This document shows, piece by piece, positions 10,452-22,700 of a stretch of 64,000 nt of DNA (positions are counted from its first letter, which is position 1; every line of letters starts with the position of its first letter). The translations under genes and the position numbers were made by a program. The stretch spans positions 3,906,001 through 3,970,000 of the forward strand of contig OY725490.1 of the NCBI GenBank assembly GCA_963281255.1, in the 5' to 3' direction. This DNA is from Aphrocallistes beatrix (taxonomy: Eukaryota > Porifera > Hexactinellida > Sceptrulophora > Aphrocallistidae). Under the pieces are notes generated by a model. That model was not told the origin of the DNA. It worked only from the letters and a program-made list of their open reading frames with translations, and did not search any database.

Positions 10452-10640
10452 CAGTCAAGGTCGCTTATTATGAACCCGCTTGATATGAACATTCGTTTAT
10501 TATGAACTAACCTCCTGGTCCCAATTTCACTTTTTAGATAGGATTTGTATTGAATCAAGTTCGCTTAATTAATATGAAGTATCTCTATTATGAACAGATT
10601 GTTTGGTCCCCTGGTGGTTCACAATAAACGACCCTGACTG
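10452..10640. mobile_element. Tigger/pogo-type miniature element
   Basis: 189 bp, ends CAGTCAAGGTCGCTTATTAT and an imperfect reverse (aataaacgaccctgactg), flanked by TA. No coding sequence. Confidence 0.82.
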
Positions 10641-12408
10641 TATAATATTTCTTATTGTCAAATTTTGGATAGTGAACGTCTACTTCAATTATCCAATCAG
10701 CTCACATTTTTTTTCGATTAACAACAATCCAATAATCCTAAAAGAGGACTGTTAATTTGGACCGTGTTTCATCTCCTCGCCCGCATCAATATTTAGCTAC
10801 CGCATATATTGTCATTTTGGGATTAGTATCCCATTATATTTCAGGTACAAGGATTTATTGCTAGATATTGAGTTATAGTCGATATACCAGCATTTCAAAA
10901 TATATTGATGGTTATTGAGACTTCAATTCGTCAATTGAATGTTTGTAGCCAATTATATATCAAATTAGCAGCATTGATTATATTATACGTCAAATAATGA
11001 GATAATGGTCATGATATAACGCCTGCCCGAATTCTCACTTGAGGTCTTTTTAGAGTTGAAACAACTTTACTATTAACAGTAGTCATAGCTCTTAAATAAT
11101 ATTTGAATAGTTTGCAGGGATTTTAATGAAGAAATGAAATAAAATATATTTCTGACCTGTACTTGATTATTCACAAATTGAATACCTAAATAACGTGGCT
11201 GGGTGTGCAGTCTTCTCTTATACAAAAAATCTAACCTATTTAACAACTGATAAACGATGTAACTACTCGTATCAAGTGATGCAGGATCTCAATAAATTGT
11301 CGTAGATTTATTAGACAGGGGTCACTTATGTATCCATATATTGCTGTTATCGACTGCGTTACTACTTGTATTATCCATAAAACTTTCATCAAATTGCTAA
11401 CTCTGAAGTTCTTCGAAAACAGTTTTATCCATTTGAACCATAGTTGATGACAAATGGAGTGATATGTGGAGAGATAATTGTGTCGTTGTGATGTATGACG
11501 ATGGGATATATTCATGAAAATTGTAAAAACCATGTGTAACCGTATCCTCGCTAAAAATTTAGGAATTATAACGCTCTAATGTCAAAAACAAACAACTCTA
11601 AACTTCAAAAGTATAATCATTCTTCTCTTTCTTAGGAATGCTATGACAAGACCGGATAAAGGATGAAGAAAGAGAAGTGATGTCTAACGGAATAAGAACG
11701 TTTTGATCTTCCTTAATCTTAGAATATTATCTTCTCTTCATAACATCCCTCAGTTTACTAATTTTAATTCATGTAATTCACCATTTCAATAATGATATCC
11801 GTACTTAGTGTCTAATTGTTAGTCTTGCCGTGCTGTGCTATGAATCTATTTCGAATGTATTTGTTTGTTTACTAATTAAAATTGAACTTATTATGATTAT
11901 AAAAACTCATTTATTAAGTACTTAACCTTTTGAACCCAATGATATGACTTTAGTAAGCGTGGTGCACAAATAGAAATTAAATAAATGTTAAATTGATAAT
12001 TATTGAAAAATTCACTTCGCTCGTTCAACCAATCCATGGTCCAGAAAAAAAAGCTGCTTGCAAAAATATTTAATTGTCACTTCACAGCGTAAATGATTTT
12101 CGACAAGTTGAATGAAATTTTTCGGTAGTGTTTTATTATATTTATCCATAATGGAAGAGATTCCAAGCTTTCATTCCACTTTTACCCGAACTAAAGATCA
12201 TATCCAAGAACTAAAAAATAATAGAAAATTCCAAAAATCAGTTTCTATAATTTTTTTCAGAATCTACTCAAGTTTTAATTGAGCCCTAAGTCCAAAACAA
12301 GAAAATTCCAAACCTACCATGGTGTTCGAGAAAAACTTAGAATACTTGTATACTCAAGCTATGAAGAAGTTGTTACCATTGTCTGTAACGAAGACCTATA
12401 ATTAAATA
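10641..12408. other. AT-rich stretch with nothing recognised
   Basis: No convincing coding remnant, inverted ends or tandem repeat was found. Short ORFs (for example 11240-11533, minus) show no known motif and no codon structure. Confidence 0.5.
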
Positions 12409-12415
12409 GCTGTGG

Positions 12416-13480
12416 CATAGCCTACTGTATATAAGGCCTCACAGTAACTTGCGGATTTAGGACTAGGGATGCGGTAGAAGATGGTTGAAATAATACGTGG
12501 GCTGCCTTAAATCATTAACAAAGCACAATAGAGCTTAGGAATGTATTACCAACAAATATAAATATGGTGTTAAAGTACTCATATCCGTTGTTGAAATTTC
12601 GATTAGCCACCATATAGTTGCGCAATAGGTTATATTTGTGACAAATTTAGTGATTTTTAGAGGTCATTTAAGGGAACTTCTAATTGTTTTTCTTGTAATT
12701 TTTTTCGCATAGAACCGAGATGTGAATGGGTTAATACGAAATATTTGGAATTTTTTCATGGAATGTTGGTATGCAAACGTGTTTTGGTCGGTTGGGGTCA
12801 TATCTTGAAAACCGCAAGTGCTAGACATTCAAATATAAGTCCATTTGACAGCAAATAGACTACTTCCTATTAAGCGATAATATAATTTCGACGTCTAAAT
12901 TCAATAGTTTACGAGATATTCGACAAATCACCAAATGTGACCAATATGATAAATTGTCTAATAACTCGTAAACCATTGAATTTAGACAAATAAATTATAC
13001 TATCACTTAATAGGAAATAGTCTATTTGCTATCAAATGGACTTGCATTTGAATATCTAGCTCTTGCAGTTTTCAAGATATGACCACAACTGACCAAAACA
13101 CGTTTCCATAGCAACACTGGAATGTAGCAACATTCCATGAACAAATTCTAAATCTTTCGTATCAACCCATTCACATCTCAGTTCGATGCGAAAAAAATTA
13201 TAATAAATACACATAGAAGTGCCCTTAAACAACCACTGAAAATCACAAAATTTTTCACAAATATAACCTATTGCGGAACCATATGGTGACTAATCTAAAT
13301 TTCAACAACGGATATGAGTACTTTAATACCATATTTATATATGCTGGTAATAAATTCCTAAGCTATATTGTACTTTGTTAATGATTTAAGGCAGCCCAAG
13401 TATTATTTCAACCATCTTCTACCGCATCCCTAGTCCTAAATCCGCAAGTTACTGTGAGGCCTTATACGCAGTAGGCTATG
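12416..13480. mobile_element. P-superfamily foldback element (FB1)
   Basis: Starts CATAGCCTACTGTATATAAG and ends with its inverse. Flanked by 7-bp duplications GCTGTGG (12409-12415, 13481-13487). The two halves are nearly complete reverse complements (about 520 bp each), so the whole element is one long palindrome without a gene. The CATA start, the ATAAGG word near the tip and the 7-bp duplication match the P superfamily. Assignment is inferred from ends and duplication and from the THAP-carrying relatives at 22831 and 47004. Confidence 0.75.
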
Positions 13481-13618
13481 GCTGTGGTTAATAACTAACC
13501 TATAGTCATATCCAAATTCAAGGAATTAAAATTATCTTTCAAAATGTATTGGTGATTACTTAAATTTTCTCAAAATCACTGGATTTGGCTAAAAAGAAAT
13601 CCCAGAGAAACCCCAGAG

Positions 13619-13945
13619 CAGCGTTTCTCACCAGGGGCCCGTGGCCCCCAGGAGGGCCACGAGCAGAGGCCTTCACCGGGGGGCTATGTTTAAGTATTGA
13701 CTCAAACATACTGTCCAATTGAAATTAACTATTTATTCTTGCATACTGTTTGCAGTTAGCAATTCTTTGACTTAGATTTTGTTTGGCTTTGAGTTTTTTG
13801 CTTACCAGTCTCGCGAGGTGAATAAAATAATAGAACGTAAATACGTTAAAACGAAATCTACGTTTTTTTATTGAAGGGCAGGGGGCCACGGGTACTGAGG
13901 GTCTCGGTAGGGGGGTCACGGACTATGAAAGGTTGAGAACCACTG
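13619..13945. mobile_element. hAT miniature element
   Basis: Ends CAGCGTTTCTCA and TTGAGAACCACTG (the common CAGTGGTTCTCAA hAT terminus). Perfect 8-bp duplications CCCCAGAG lie at 13611-13618 and 13946-13953. No gene. Confidence 0.92.
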
Positions 13946-13953
13946 CCCCAGAG

Positions 13954-14456
13954 AGATCCCATTATAAATCTGAACTTGGAAAAGCCTAATTTGCGCGACA
14001 ACTAAATCATCTCCCAATTGCTTGAATTTTTTATGGTGAACATTTGGTGATCAAAGTAAACTAATTGAAGGGTAATCATCTAAAGATTCAAACTTTTTAA
14101 TTTTTTGACACACTCTAAATTGTATATAATTTGGGCTTATTAGCACTGGCGAAGTGCAACGATCGTAACAAATCAGGATCCGCCAGTTTTAAATCAAATT
14201 GCACATAAATTTAGAAGGGAAATGGTTAATTTACTGCTTTATTAATTCCAAAATCCCTTAAAAACTTCCTGTTAGTCTTCGGTTAATTCAACAATTACTG
14301 TAAGTATTCATTTTTAATAGATGATAAAGATATTCCATTACTCAATATTCAGTTTTCCGATAAATTTTTAAGTACACTTTTCAAGTTAGGCGTAGAAATA
14401 GATTTATTCGGGCCATGATACACAGCATTTGCCAAAGTTTCAATCATGAAAGTCTG
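13954..14456. other. No feature recognised
   Basis: AT-rich; no motif, repeat arm or coding remnant identified. Confidence 0.4.
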
Positions 14457-14942
14457 CGGCGCCACCTCATTTGAAGTGGTCCGATTGAACCTAACTACGA
14501 AAGTACAGGTTCAATCAGATGTAGGATAATATGATGTGACTACACTAATAACTTATAATCTTATACGAACACATAATTAATATTAGAAACAAGAGTGACT
14601 AAAAAAGAGAATGAAAACTAGCCATAGAAAGTTTGAAATCTACCTAAGTCAATCAAATAATAGTTTTAAGAGACGAGTAAATATGTAAAAAATAATAGTA
14701 AACAGTTGTCATCACATAACTACCTTAGTACAATCAACACTCTTTCTTACAAGATATACTACACTTCATTCAATCCTATTGAATGAAGTGTATGATCTAG
14801 CGTATTGTACTAAAATGCAACAACCGGACCTAACTGACCTAACCGGAACACTAATAAAAAGTGGTCCGTTATACCGGACCTAACTGGATCACTATTAAAA
14901 GTGGTCCGGTTCTACCGGACCAACCGGACCGGTGGCGCCGGC
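14457..14942. repeat. Element-like block with inverted ggcgccacc ends
   Basis: Bounded by cggcgccacc and ggtggcgccg in inverse orientation. The right part holds three copies of an accggacctaact / agtggtccg unit. A palindrome with 14-bp arms (acacttcattcaat) lies at 14761-14791. No target duplication was found, so the class is uncertain. Confidence 0.45.
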
Positions 14943-15004
14943 GCTGTTAATAAATATCCTCTTTTTTCCTAATAGTGTAAAACGATTATCTTCATAATGA
15001 AAAG

Positions 15005-15190
15005 GACAGAATTTGCCCGGATATCGGAGGTCCGGATAAGAGAGGTGCCCGTAACTCAGAAATCAACTTGAATTGCAGTTTATAGTGTTAAAACTGTGAA
15101 TGTGTATAATGGGTGAGTTTAAACAATATCTAGTGCCCGGAACTTAGAGGTCATCAAAATTTGAGTTCCGGATAAGAGAGGTGATTGTAA
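15005..15190. mobile_element. Remnant of a Tigger-type miniature element
   Basis: Contains gcccggatatcggaggtccggataagagaggtgcccg on the left and ccggataagagaggtgattgta on the right, words shared with the better-preserved copy at 18140-18481. The ends are decayed. Confidence 0.55.
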
Positions 15191-15239
15191 AATAGATATT
15201 CTATAAAGGAAAAGAAACTATTCCAATGCGATTGATTAA

Positions 15240-16761
15240 GAAAATAATTCTGAACATTTTGGTAAAAGATTTGTTCAGATTCGACCATTAGTTCGTAAGT
15301 TATAGTATATTGTAGTTAAATTCGGACATCAAACCTCTCTATGGCCCCGAAAGTGCTCGATGTCAATGCTTAAAAACTATTGAAGATATATAATCTATTA
15401 TAATCTTAAATGAAAGGATATATATGATAATATATAGGTTCCTCAAACATCTCTTTATCAAAAAGTAAATATTTGACTTATCATCGATTTTATTGTAATA
15501 CAAATTCTATGGAGAACTTTGAATATATTAGAAAATGGCGAATCTTGTCATGAAATAAGTTCTCAAAAGTAGCTATTATACTCAAATACAATGCAATAGT
15601 CACTAGCAATGTGTACAGAAATTTTAAAGCACTCAACATGAATATTTTGGAAGTTCAAAGCATTTATCTCCAAAATTCGGTCAAAGCCCCCCATTCATGG
15701 TCCAAAAACAGATTCCTCCATATCTCGGGAAATATATACCCAAATTCGTAGCTCTCAATTCCTAATATACTTTTCCTGACGGTATATATCTGATTCTTAA
15801 ATAAAAAGTGTACTGCATGGAATGGAATGCTAAGTTTTAAATTTTTATCATGTGATGACGTAGCATTTTTCAAAAATCCTAACTTGAAAACTAAAAGTCG
15901 TAGACTCTCGCTCTAACTTCCTAATATACTTTTGAGAAGCTCTCTATTCATTCTAAACCGATGAATTATACTTTGTAGTGCTAGGAATATGAATTATATT
16001 CCCTAATTGGTTCAAAATATTCGGGGTTATTGGCCTCAAGGTAATTTGTGAATTTTCAGTTTAATTCTGCTATTTTCAGCAAAATCTGTTGGAATACATC
16101 TAATTCATTAGTATACATGCGATTAAATGCCCATGGATGCTTTTATTTATCGTTAATAGCTCATTTTACATCGTTCTTAACGTTAAAGCTTCAAATCCCT
16201 ATATCTCGGGACTTTAAAATTCCAAAATTGACCGTCTTTCAAAAATTCAAAATTGCTTTGAGATAGAGGTTTTAAAATTTCAAGAGTTGTTCCATATCAT
16301 TAGGCGATGAACGTAGGACCACTCGATTTTCAATATCTTATAAATTTGTGATTTTATTGCTGATTTCCAAAGAAAATCGGGCTTTTTTCGCCGTTTTTTG
16401 GCAAATTTTTTTCAAACCCATGTAAAATTAACAATTTTCGTTATTTTAACTTTATTTTGGTTATTTGCGATAGCAAATTTTATAGACTATATTGAATAAA
16501 TTTTCAAAGCATTTGATCCAAACATGTGTTTCAAAAAAATACAGAGTGGAGGAGGGCTTACCATTAAGATGTGCTAGGGAAAAACGGAAAAAAACGACTT
16601 TGAGACGCTGTAACTCAAAAACTAGAAATGCGAACCAAAAACTGTTTGGCATGTCTCAATATTTTTTAATTGCACTACCTGCCCGCGCTTAACATCTTAT
16701 ATATCTCTATTCTTGATATATGCTGTAAGCCAAACCTATGGATTTTTCACGGGCGGTATCC
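15240..16761. mobile_element. TTAA-class element, left-truncated copy
   Basis: Aligns over its length with 58386-59923. The right end reads acgggcggtatcc followed by TTAA (16762-16765). A 72-codon frame (16048-16266) is shared with the other copy but has no known motif, so coding is not claimed. Confidence 0.7.
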
Positions 16762-16830
16762 TTAAGCAGTATTTACCCTTGAATATATTAGATGTCGCAA
16801 TTTCTTCCAAATTCATTATCAAAGTTCATT

Positions 16831-16978
16831 AAATAATATTACATGATAATGATTGCTGGAATTGTGGTTAATAATTGACTTGAAAGTAGGACAATGCATA
16901 TTGACTAAATGTCGAAAGGGCTGCCCGGTTGAGAGAGGTGCCCGGATATCGGAGGTCCGGATAAGAGAGGTTCGAGTG
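16831..16978. mobile_element. Tigger-type miniature element, right part
   Basis: Nearly identical to the right half of the element at 18140-18481, ending ggataagagaggttcgagtg followed by TA. The left half is missing. Confidence 0.75.
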
Positions 16979-16980
16979 TA

Positions 16981-17350
16981 CTTGTATGTCTGTCTTACTG
17001 TTAAAATCGATATCATTCGAAAGATTATCAAATTGGTAAAATATTAAATTTTTGTAATGATGGCGTCCTAAAAAGTGATGAGTCATCATTTTTTGATGAT
17101 AGTGAAGCATATTAATATACCATTCTATTAAAATTTGTGCATTCTATAATGGCTGAGTTATCGTCGAAAAACGGAAATTTATCATCATAAAAAGTTGACA
17201 ATGACGTCATAATTCCATGATGAGTCAAAATTTTCGTCTGAGGTCAGAACTTAGTGGAGCCATAGCCAAAGGACTATCACATACCAAAAATATTTCTGTG
17301 CCTGGCAGTTTCTTCAATCAATTCGTTACATATATATATATATATATATA
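16981..17350 (-). mobile_element. Helentron-like element, reverse, 3' end missing
   Basis: Runs from the gtctgtcttactg block through tgatgagtcatcattttttg and gccatagccaaaggact to taacgaattg in reverse, then (TA)n. The GC-rich end is absent where the Tigger miniature at 16978 begins. Confidence 0.75.
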
Positions 17351-17524
17351 CAGTGAAGATTGGATATAATGACGTACCATCGGGCAAGAGAAAAATGTCG
17401 TTATTTGCGATCTGTCACTATATCTGATCTTAGGGTCACACATACAATATACGCTTAGGATTTCGCTCTGGGCAAGGAAAAATGGTCGCTATTTGCGATT
17501 TGTCGTTATATCCAATCTTCACTG
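17351..17524. mobile_element. TA-inserting miniature element in the Helentron microsatellite
   Basis: 174 bp with inverted ends CAGTGAAGATTGGATATAAT, flanked by TA inside a TA tract. No gene. Confidence 0.88.
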
Positions 17525-18139
17525 TATATATATATACTAGTTTATATATAAGGCCTGACTATAGATGTACCATGGATGTGTTAGTAGATGGGCTGTCAAT
17601 CTCTGAAAGTAATAAGAAGAAATACTTTTGCATTTTAATTTTCAAACAAAAATATTAACTTTTGAGAAAATTATTGATGTTTGAATTTTTGCATTATAAA
17701 TCCCAGTTTCCCCGACGGATTCAAAATCCTGACTAAAACGCACATATCTCAAAAAGTATGCGTTCTATGTTAAAAATAATTATACCAGTGGAAATAAGAA
17801 CATTTGGGTATTTCATAAACGTCTCAAATGTGTCAAATTTCCTAAGGTGACTTAGCATTTTGATAGTAAATTTTTGTCTCAGTTTTTGTGCCATCTCTTC
17901 TAGCCCCAATACGCCTCGATGCCAAAAAGACACATTCGCGTATTTCAGATACGCCCAACACGCCGCTAAATGCGTTTGGCGTCGAAACTCATTTGGGCAG
18001 CAACAATATATCCATTGTATCGTTAAATTGAAAATTTTTATCGCTCTGTTAAATAATTTCATTAGCTAATAATTCCTAGCTGGATATCTGGGGCCTTATT
18101 CTCAGATCGACTTAAACTAAAACTAAAACTAAGTAATTA
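17525..18139. other. No feature recognised
   Basis: Holds overlapping ORFs on both strands (17733-18069) without motifs. Sequence is AT-rich and no repeat arm was identified. Confidence 0.35.
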
Positions 18140-18481
18140 CACTCGAACCTCTCTTATCCGGGCAGTGCCGGACCGGAGGGTGCCCGGATAACAGAGGGTG
18201 CCCGGATAACAGAATTTTCCCGGATAATTCGAAAACATGTCTATGCACATGAGGTTATTCTATAATATTTACGTACCAAGACAATATACGAGTACGCAAA
18301 ACCCACAGTTTTACTAATTACATATTAATGTCAAAAAATAATATTACATGATAATGATTGCTGGAATTGTGGTTAATAATTGACTTGAAAATAGGACAAT
18401 GCATTGACTAAATGTCGAAAGGGCTGCCCGGTTGAGAGAGGTGCCCGGATATCGGAGGTCCGGATAAGAGAGGTTCGAGTG
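18140..18481. mobile_element. Tigger-type miniature element
   Basis: 342 bp, ends CACTCGAACCTCTCTTATCC and inverse, flanked by TA (18138-18139, 18482-18483). Internal CCCGGATAACAGA repeats. The termini match the larger Tigger element at 807-2995 in pattern (CxxTCGAACCTC), suggesting cross-mobilisation by a related transposase. Confidence 0.88.
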
Positions 18482-18873
18482 TACTTGTTTTCATTAAGTT
18501 TTCTTGACTATACTTATACTTAAGGTGACAGGCCCTCAAATTTTGAAAAAAATTGGCAAATCCAAATATATTGTAATCTAGTTTTTATTTCATTCTAGGA
18601 TGTCTAAATAATCCGATAATGAGATATTTTGTCAATCCAATGATTATTCATGTACTTATAGCCCGTCAAATCTAGTCTTGATCATTCATAATCAATCTAT
18701 TAATTTAAACTTTTAAAATTATCAATTGGCGCACATCCGTACGATCACCCCAACTCAAAAAATATTCACATTTTAAGCACAAACATATTGTAAAAAACAC
18801 GCAAAATACTCTGATTAAGCTAGTAGCGAAGCCCGATTTTCAAATGAAAGGACAGTTTAAAAACTGAATATTA

Positions 18874-19918
18874 CAGTAGGACGTCAGTTATCCGAACGGG
18901 TTTGGACCGCGGGGGTTCGGATAACTGAAGTTGTTATGTGATTATATAGAAAAGTTGGTCAGTAGTACTAAGTAGTCATAATGATGAATATGGATAAAAT
19001 ACTTATTAGCTTATGTAGGCATAATCAATAGTACTAAGGGCATTCAAAAAGTTCTCATCACATATCTGTATCTCAAATGATAGTGAAAATAGGATATTTT
19101 CAATTTGTTCATTGTATTCCTTAGGGGATCAGCTTCCAATTTATATATTGGTTTATTTTAAAAGGACAATTATTGTGGTCCTACATTAGATTTTTTGTGC
19201 ATCGGTTTAAGGTAGTCCCTTTGAACGTGATTTTTGGGGTTCCTTTTGATATATTTCAGTTCTGAGCAAATTTAGATTAAAACTGATCCCTCCATCGAAT
19301 TATACGCATCAACTATCATATAAATTGAATTCTCTGAAGTATTATAGTTTGAGGCTGAGGGAATACTATGTTTTGAAGTGGTTTACTACCATTTTTGTCC
19401 CACTTTTTGAGTGGCGAAAATTGACAAAAAATCCACTAAAAGTAACATGATATTTTTTCAACACGAGCAATACTATTGAACACCTCCCGTTTACTTTTTC
19501 ACATTGGTTCTTAATTATTTAACCTTTTAATGACCTTATTCTACGATTTTCACAACTTTTATTCTCCAAATTTAGTTTTAAGCCATTTTCAATGGGGAGA
19601 TTCCAACTTTTCGACACTACCCTAAACCGATGCACAAAAAATCTAATGTAGGAACCACAATAATTGTCCTTTTAAAATAAACCAATATATAAATTGGAAG
19701 CTGATCCCCTAAGGAATACAATGGACAAATTGAAAATATCCTATTTTCACTATCATTTGAGATACAGATATGTGATGAGAACTTTTTGAATGCCCTTAGT
19801 AGTATATAAAATGATGGCAGTGTAATAATTTCAATTATCAACTCAGGATGCATCATTTATACATTTATTATATTTTAATTTGGTCAACCAAGGGATTCGG
19901 ATAACTGACGTTCTACTG
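18874..19918. mobile_element. TA-inserting element (Tigger type), second nest level
   Basis: Ends CAGTAGGACGTCAGTTATCC and inverse (ggataactgacgttctactg), flanked by TA. Non-coding; its centre is occupied by the foldback at 19037-19796. Confidence 0.85.
19037..19796. mobile_element. Foldback element, third nest level
   Basis: About 185-bp inverted arms starting AGGGCATTCAAAAAGTTCTC, near identical at both ends, flanked by TA. Interior non-coding. Confidence 0.82.
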
Positions 19919-20260
19919 TATTTTCCTCTAAAATTCCTGATTAAAAGGCTTGACGAAATATTTTTCAACATAAAAAAATATTAAAGTTAAAATTGAACAA
20001 AATAGCTTCGCTACTAGTTCTATCACTCGCTAATAATGATAGTTGAATAGTTAAATCAACTTGATCCTAGTCGATAGTGTAGTTATGCCGAACGGCCCAA
20101 CCACGGATATTGTATAGGATTTAGACTTTGAGTGACGATAACTTTATATTTATTCCTAGTTCGAAACTCATATTATGCATTAATTCTTATACTAACTAGT
20201 ACTATCGATAAACAGTATAACAATGGTTGAATTTGATTTTTTGGGGTCCTGTCACCTTAA

Positions 20261-20378
20261 CCCTCGCCTGGCTAGGTCTCAAAAGTATAAATAGAGAAAA
20301 CCCCACTTTCATTTTCACTTTCAGTTCACTTTCAATGTACTTTCATTTTCACTTTCAACATTCCTAGCCAGCCGCGGG
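20261..20378. mobile_element. piggyBac-type miniature element
   Basis: 118 bp between TTAA and TTAA (20257-20260, 20379-20382), ends CCCTCGCCTGGCTAGG and CCTAGCCAGCCGCGGG. The CCC start plus TTAA is the piggyBac pattern. Inside are tataaatag and several ttcactttc units. It shares its left TTAA with the right end of the previous element. Confidence 0.75.
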
Positions 20379-20382
20379 TTAA

Positions 20383-21079
20383 TTAAATCCATACTTAGTT
20401 TTTTGGATCGTATTGTTTTTAGCAATAATTAATATTATATTCGCCTTTTTTCATTAATTTTTAATAATAATATTGGTCATTGCATCAAAGCACTACTATG
20501 TCAGTTAATATTCAGTAGCTTCATGTTTACGTAAGATATTGAATATAAGCTTACTACTACTATAGTATATACGTATAGGCTATCTCGCAAATTCTTGGAA
20601 TATTTCAATTCTGATCATTTTTAGTTTCCACAATATTTTTCGACTTTTTCTCTGAAGAGCAAATATTTTCAAGTTTCACTTTTCTCTTGTTCTCGCCATT
20701 TTCTTTGAAGAGCAATTATTTTCAAGTTTCAACCCAGGTAAATCGTTAATTTTAATTGAAAATTATTAATTAATGTACTTCCCCAATAATTCACTCCTTT
20801 GTATTTTTACGAACCCCGGTGATTATTTAAAACCTGCAATTATTAATTATTTAACACCATACAACACATGATATATTTATCTCATTGGCTGTTCTAAATC
20901 AAACAAATCTACTTGCATACGTTATGTATGCAGTAAGCTTACAAATATGTGTTACAAATACAATGTTTCCATATAATTCCAACAGGAATGTATTTAACCT
21001 GGCAATTTTACCTGGCAATTTGACCCACTGATTATTTATGGAAATATCGTGGACAGAAACATTGTTTATCTCCCCAAAA
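20383..21079. other. AT-rich stretch without recognised feature
   Basis: Contains a twofold repeat around gaagagcaaatattttcaagtttca (20650-20740). No coding remnant. Confidence 0.4.
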
Positions 21080-22700
21080 GATTGGTCACGCTTGGAGTTG
21101 TGTCAACTTAATTGAAAAGACAGTTGAGCTCATGGAGAAAAAGGGTATTGATGAAGAGGTAGTTGCGGCTTTACTACGTAAAAGAGCAGTTGAAGTTAAT
21201 TCTCCAGAATTTGAAATGCACACTTTGAAGATACGTCTCTTAACGGGATGAAAAACCATTTGAATCACCTTCCATAACCAAAGAAGACTTATCACGACTA
21301 GTGAGCAAAATTTCTTTGTCAACTGAATCCCTTCGAAAGCTCTGTAATTGGATGAAAGCTTGTGAGATAAAAACACCTGGTCCCCGAAGTATTTTTACCA
21401 ACGCTGACCAAATTTCCCCGATATTTTCTGAAATACAAATACAATTACAGCACAGGGTATCCAGCAGTGATGATGAATCCAGTGGTTACATGGAAAAGGG
21501 AACAGAGGTCGTATATTGTAATAATATCGAATCGTTGATAAACTTTGCTGAAGATTCTCGTTCGAAACCGTCGCAAATGTATCGTTGGGGATTGGATCAT
21601 GGGAAAGGATACCTCAAAGTGGTTTTACAACTCACACATGGGTTACAGTGCAAGGACAGCGTAAAAGGATGCCTGGTTGTTGCTGTAACGAAGGCTCTGG
21701 AAACAAGATATAATATACGTAAAATCCTAAAACTACTCCCCTCTATTGATTTAACAAGGCCTGAGAACGTATTTACCTCGGATCTCAAGGTGATAAATTT
21801 GATATACGGTTTACTTGGAGGTGCAGCGAAATATCCTTGCCCATACTGCACGTACTGCTGGACATCTGAAGAGGAAGGCTTTATGAGAAATTGGGACCAT
21901 TTTGAGAGTATGGTCAACAAAAATGAGGAGGTTTATGCCTCCGATTCAAAACATTCCAAGGAATGCTTCGGAGTTTTAACCCTCCCGCTTCTGAAGTTTG
22001 GTGATCCCAAGCTAGCCTTTCCGATAGCAGCTGTCCATGCTCAACTTGGCCTCAGAGAAAAGTTTGTCGATGGCTAGCTCGAAAACTGCTTGGGGAAGAA
22101 AATTTCAGAAAACTTGAATTAGAATGGATTGAACCGCTTGTTGGTCCTGCGAAACAGTATCACGGGGGTAGTTACACCGGGAGAGCTTGCATCCGCATCC
22201 TAGAAATTCGGGGAAGATCAATTTAGATATCTTTCCGATCATGAAACCCCTCGTACCAATTATGGTAGCAGCGGCCAAACTGGTACATTCTGTATGCGGT
22301 AAAGAGTTGAAAGCAAACTGGGAAACTTCAATCGAAATCTTCCAAAAAGAATTCAACAAAATGCGTGAAGAGGTAGAAAAAATGGCTATTTAAGAGCTAG
22401 ATCAATTTCAAGATATTGACAAAATAAGGAAACGTGTTAGAGAGCTTACCAGACCAACTCCCAAGATACATTTTCTTCTTTACCGTCTCCGAAACTATCT
22501 CATCACTGTCAATATGAATAAATCACCAGAGGAAGAAATTTTAGGGCTAGGTTACTTTTCGGAACAAGTATTAGAGAGCTGCCGTTAGAATTTTGCGAAA
22601 TTCAATAACTTTTATATAAGCGGGGAGAGGAGATTGTTGCGAGCTACTGTGAACTACAATTTGCTTCATTTGAACTATATTGAAGATACAGATATCTAAA
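21080..22700 (+). pseudogene. Unrecognised transposon-type or domesticated protein, frameshifted
   Basis: Plus-strand reading frames form one degraded gene. Part 1 (about 21080-21250) carries KTVELMEKKGIDEEVVAALL, then a stop. Part 2 (21301-22077, 258 residues) is the best-preserved ORF here, with GLDHGKGYLKVVLQL, SDLKVINLIYGLLGG and a CPYCTYC cysteine cluster. A frame change near 22070 leads to WIEPLVGPAKQYHGG, another change near 22200 to KPLVPIMVAAAKLVHSVCGK, and then to PTPKIHFLLYRLRNYL and GLGYFSEQVLESC before a stop near 22590. I recall this architecture (Asp-containing GLD, SDLK plus CxxC, KIH, SEQ...E motifs) from unannotated multi-copy proteins of invertebrate genomes, which suggests a mobile origin, but no ends or target duplication were found. 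Function unknown. Confidence 0.6.

Larger units (their letters stand above)
18524..20256. mobile_element. TTAA-class element hosting two further insertions
   Basis: Ends GGTGACAGGCCC... and ...GGGTCCTGTCACC with TTAA at 18520-18523 and 20257-20260. A TTAA target is used by piggyBac and Kolobok; the GG start does not decide between them. No transposase is visible outside the nested elements. Confidence 0.75.

Noticed and set aside
12900-13000. Centre of FB1 as a replication origin or regulatory palindrome
   Set aside because: The symmetry extends over the whole 1065-bp element with 7-bp duplications, so a mobile element explains it.
17733-18069. Overlapping ORFs of 109 and 69 codons on opposite strands
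   Set aside because: No motif, no homologous second copy in the window, and both strands open to the same degree; kept only as an unassigned stretch.
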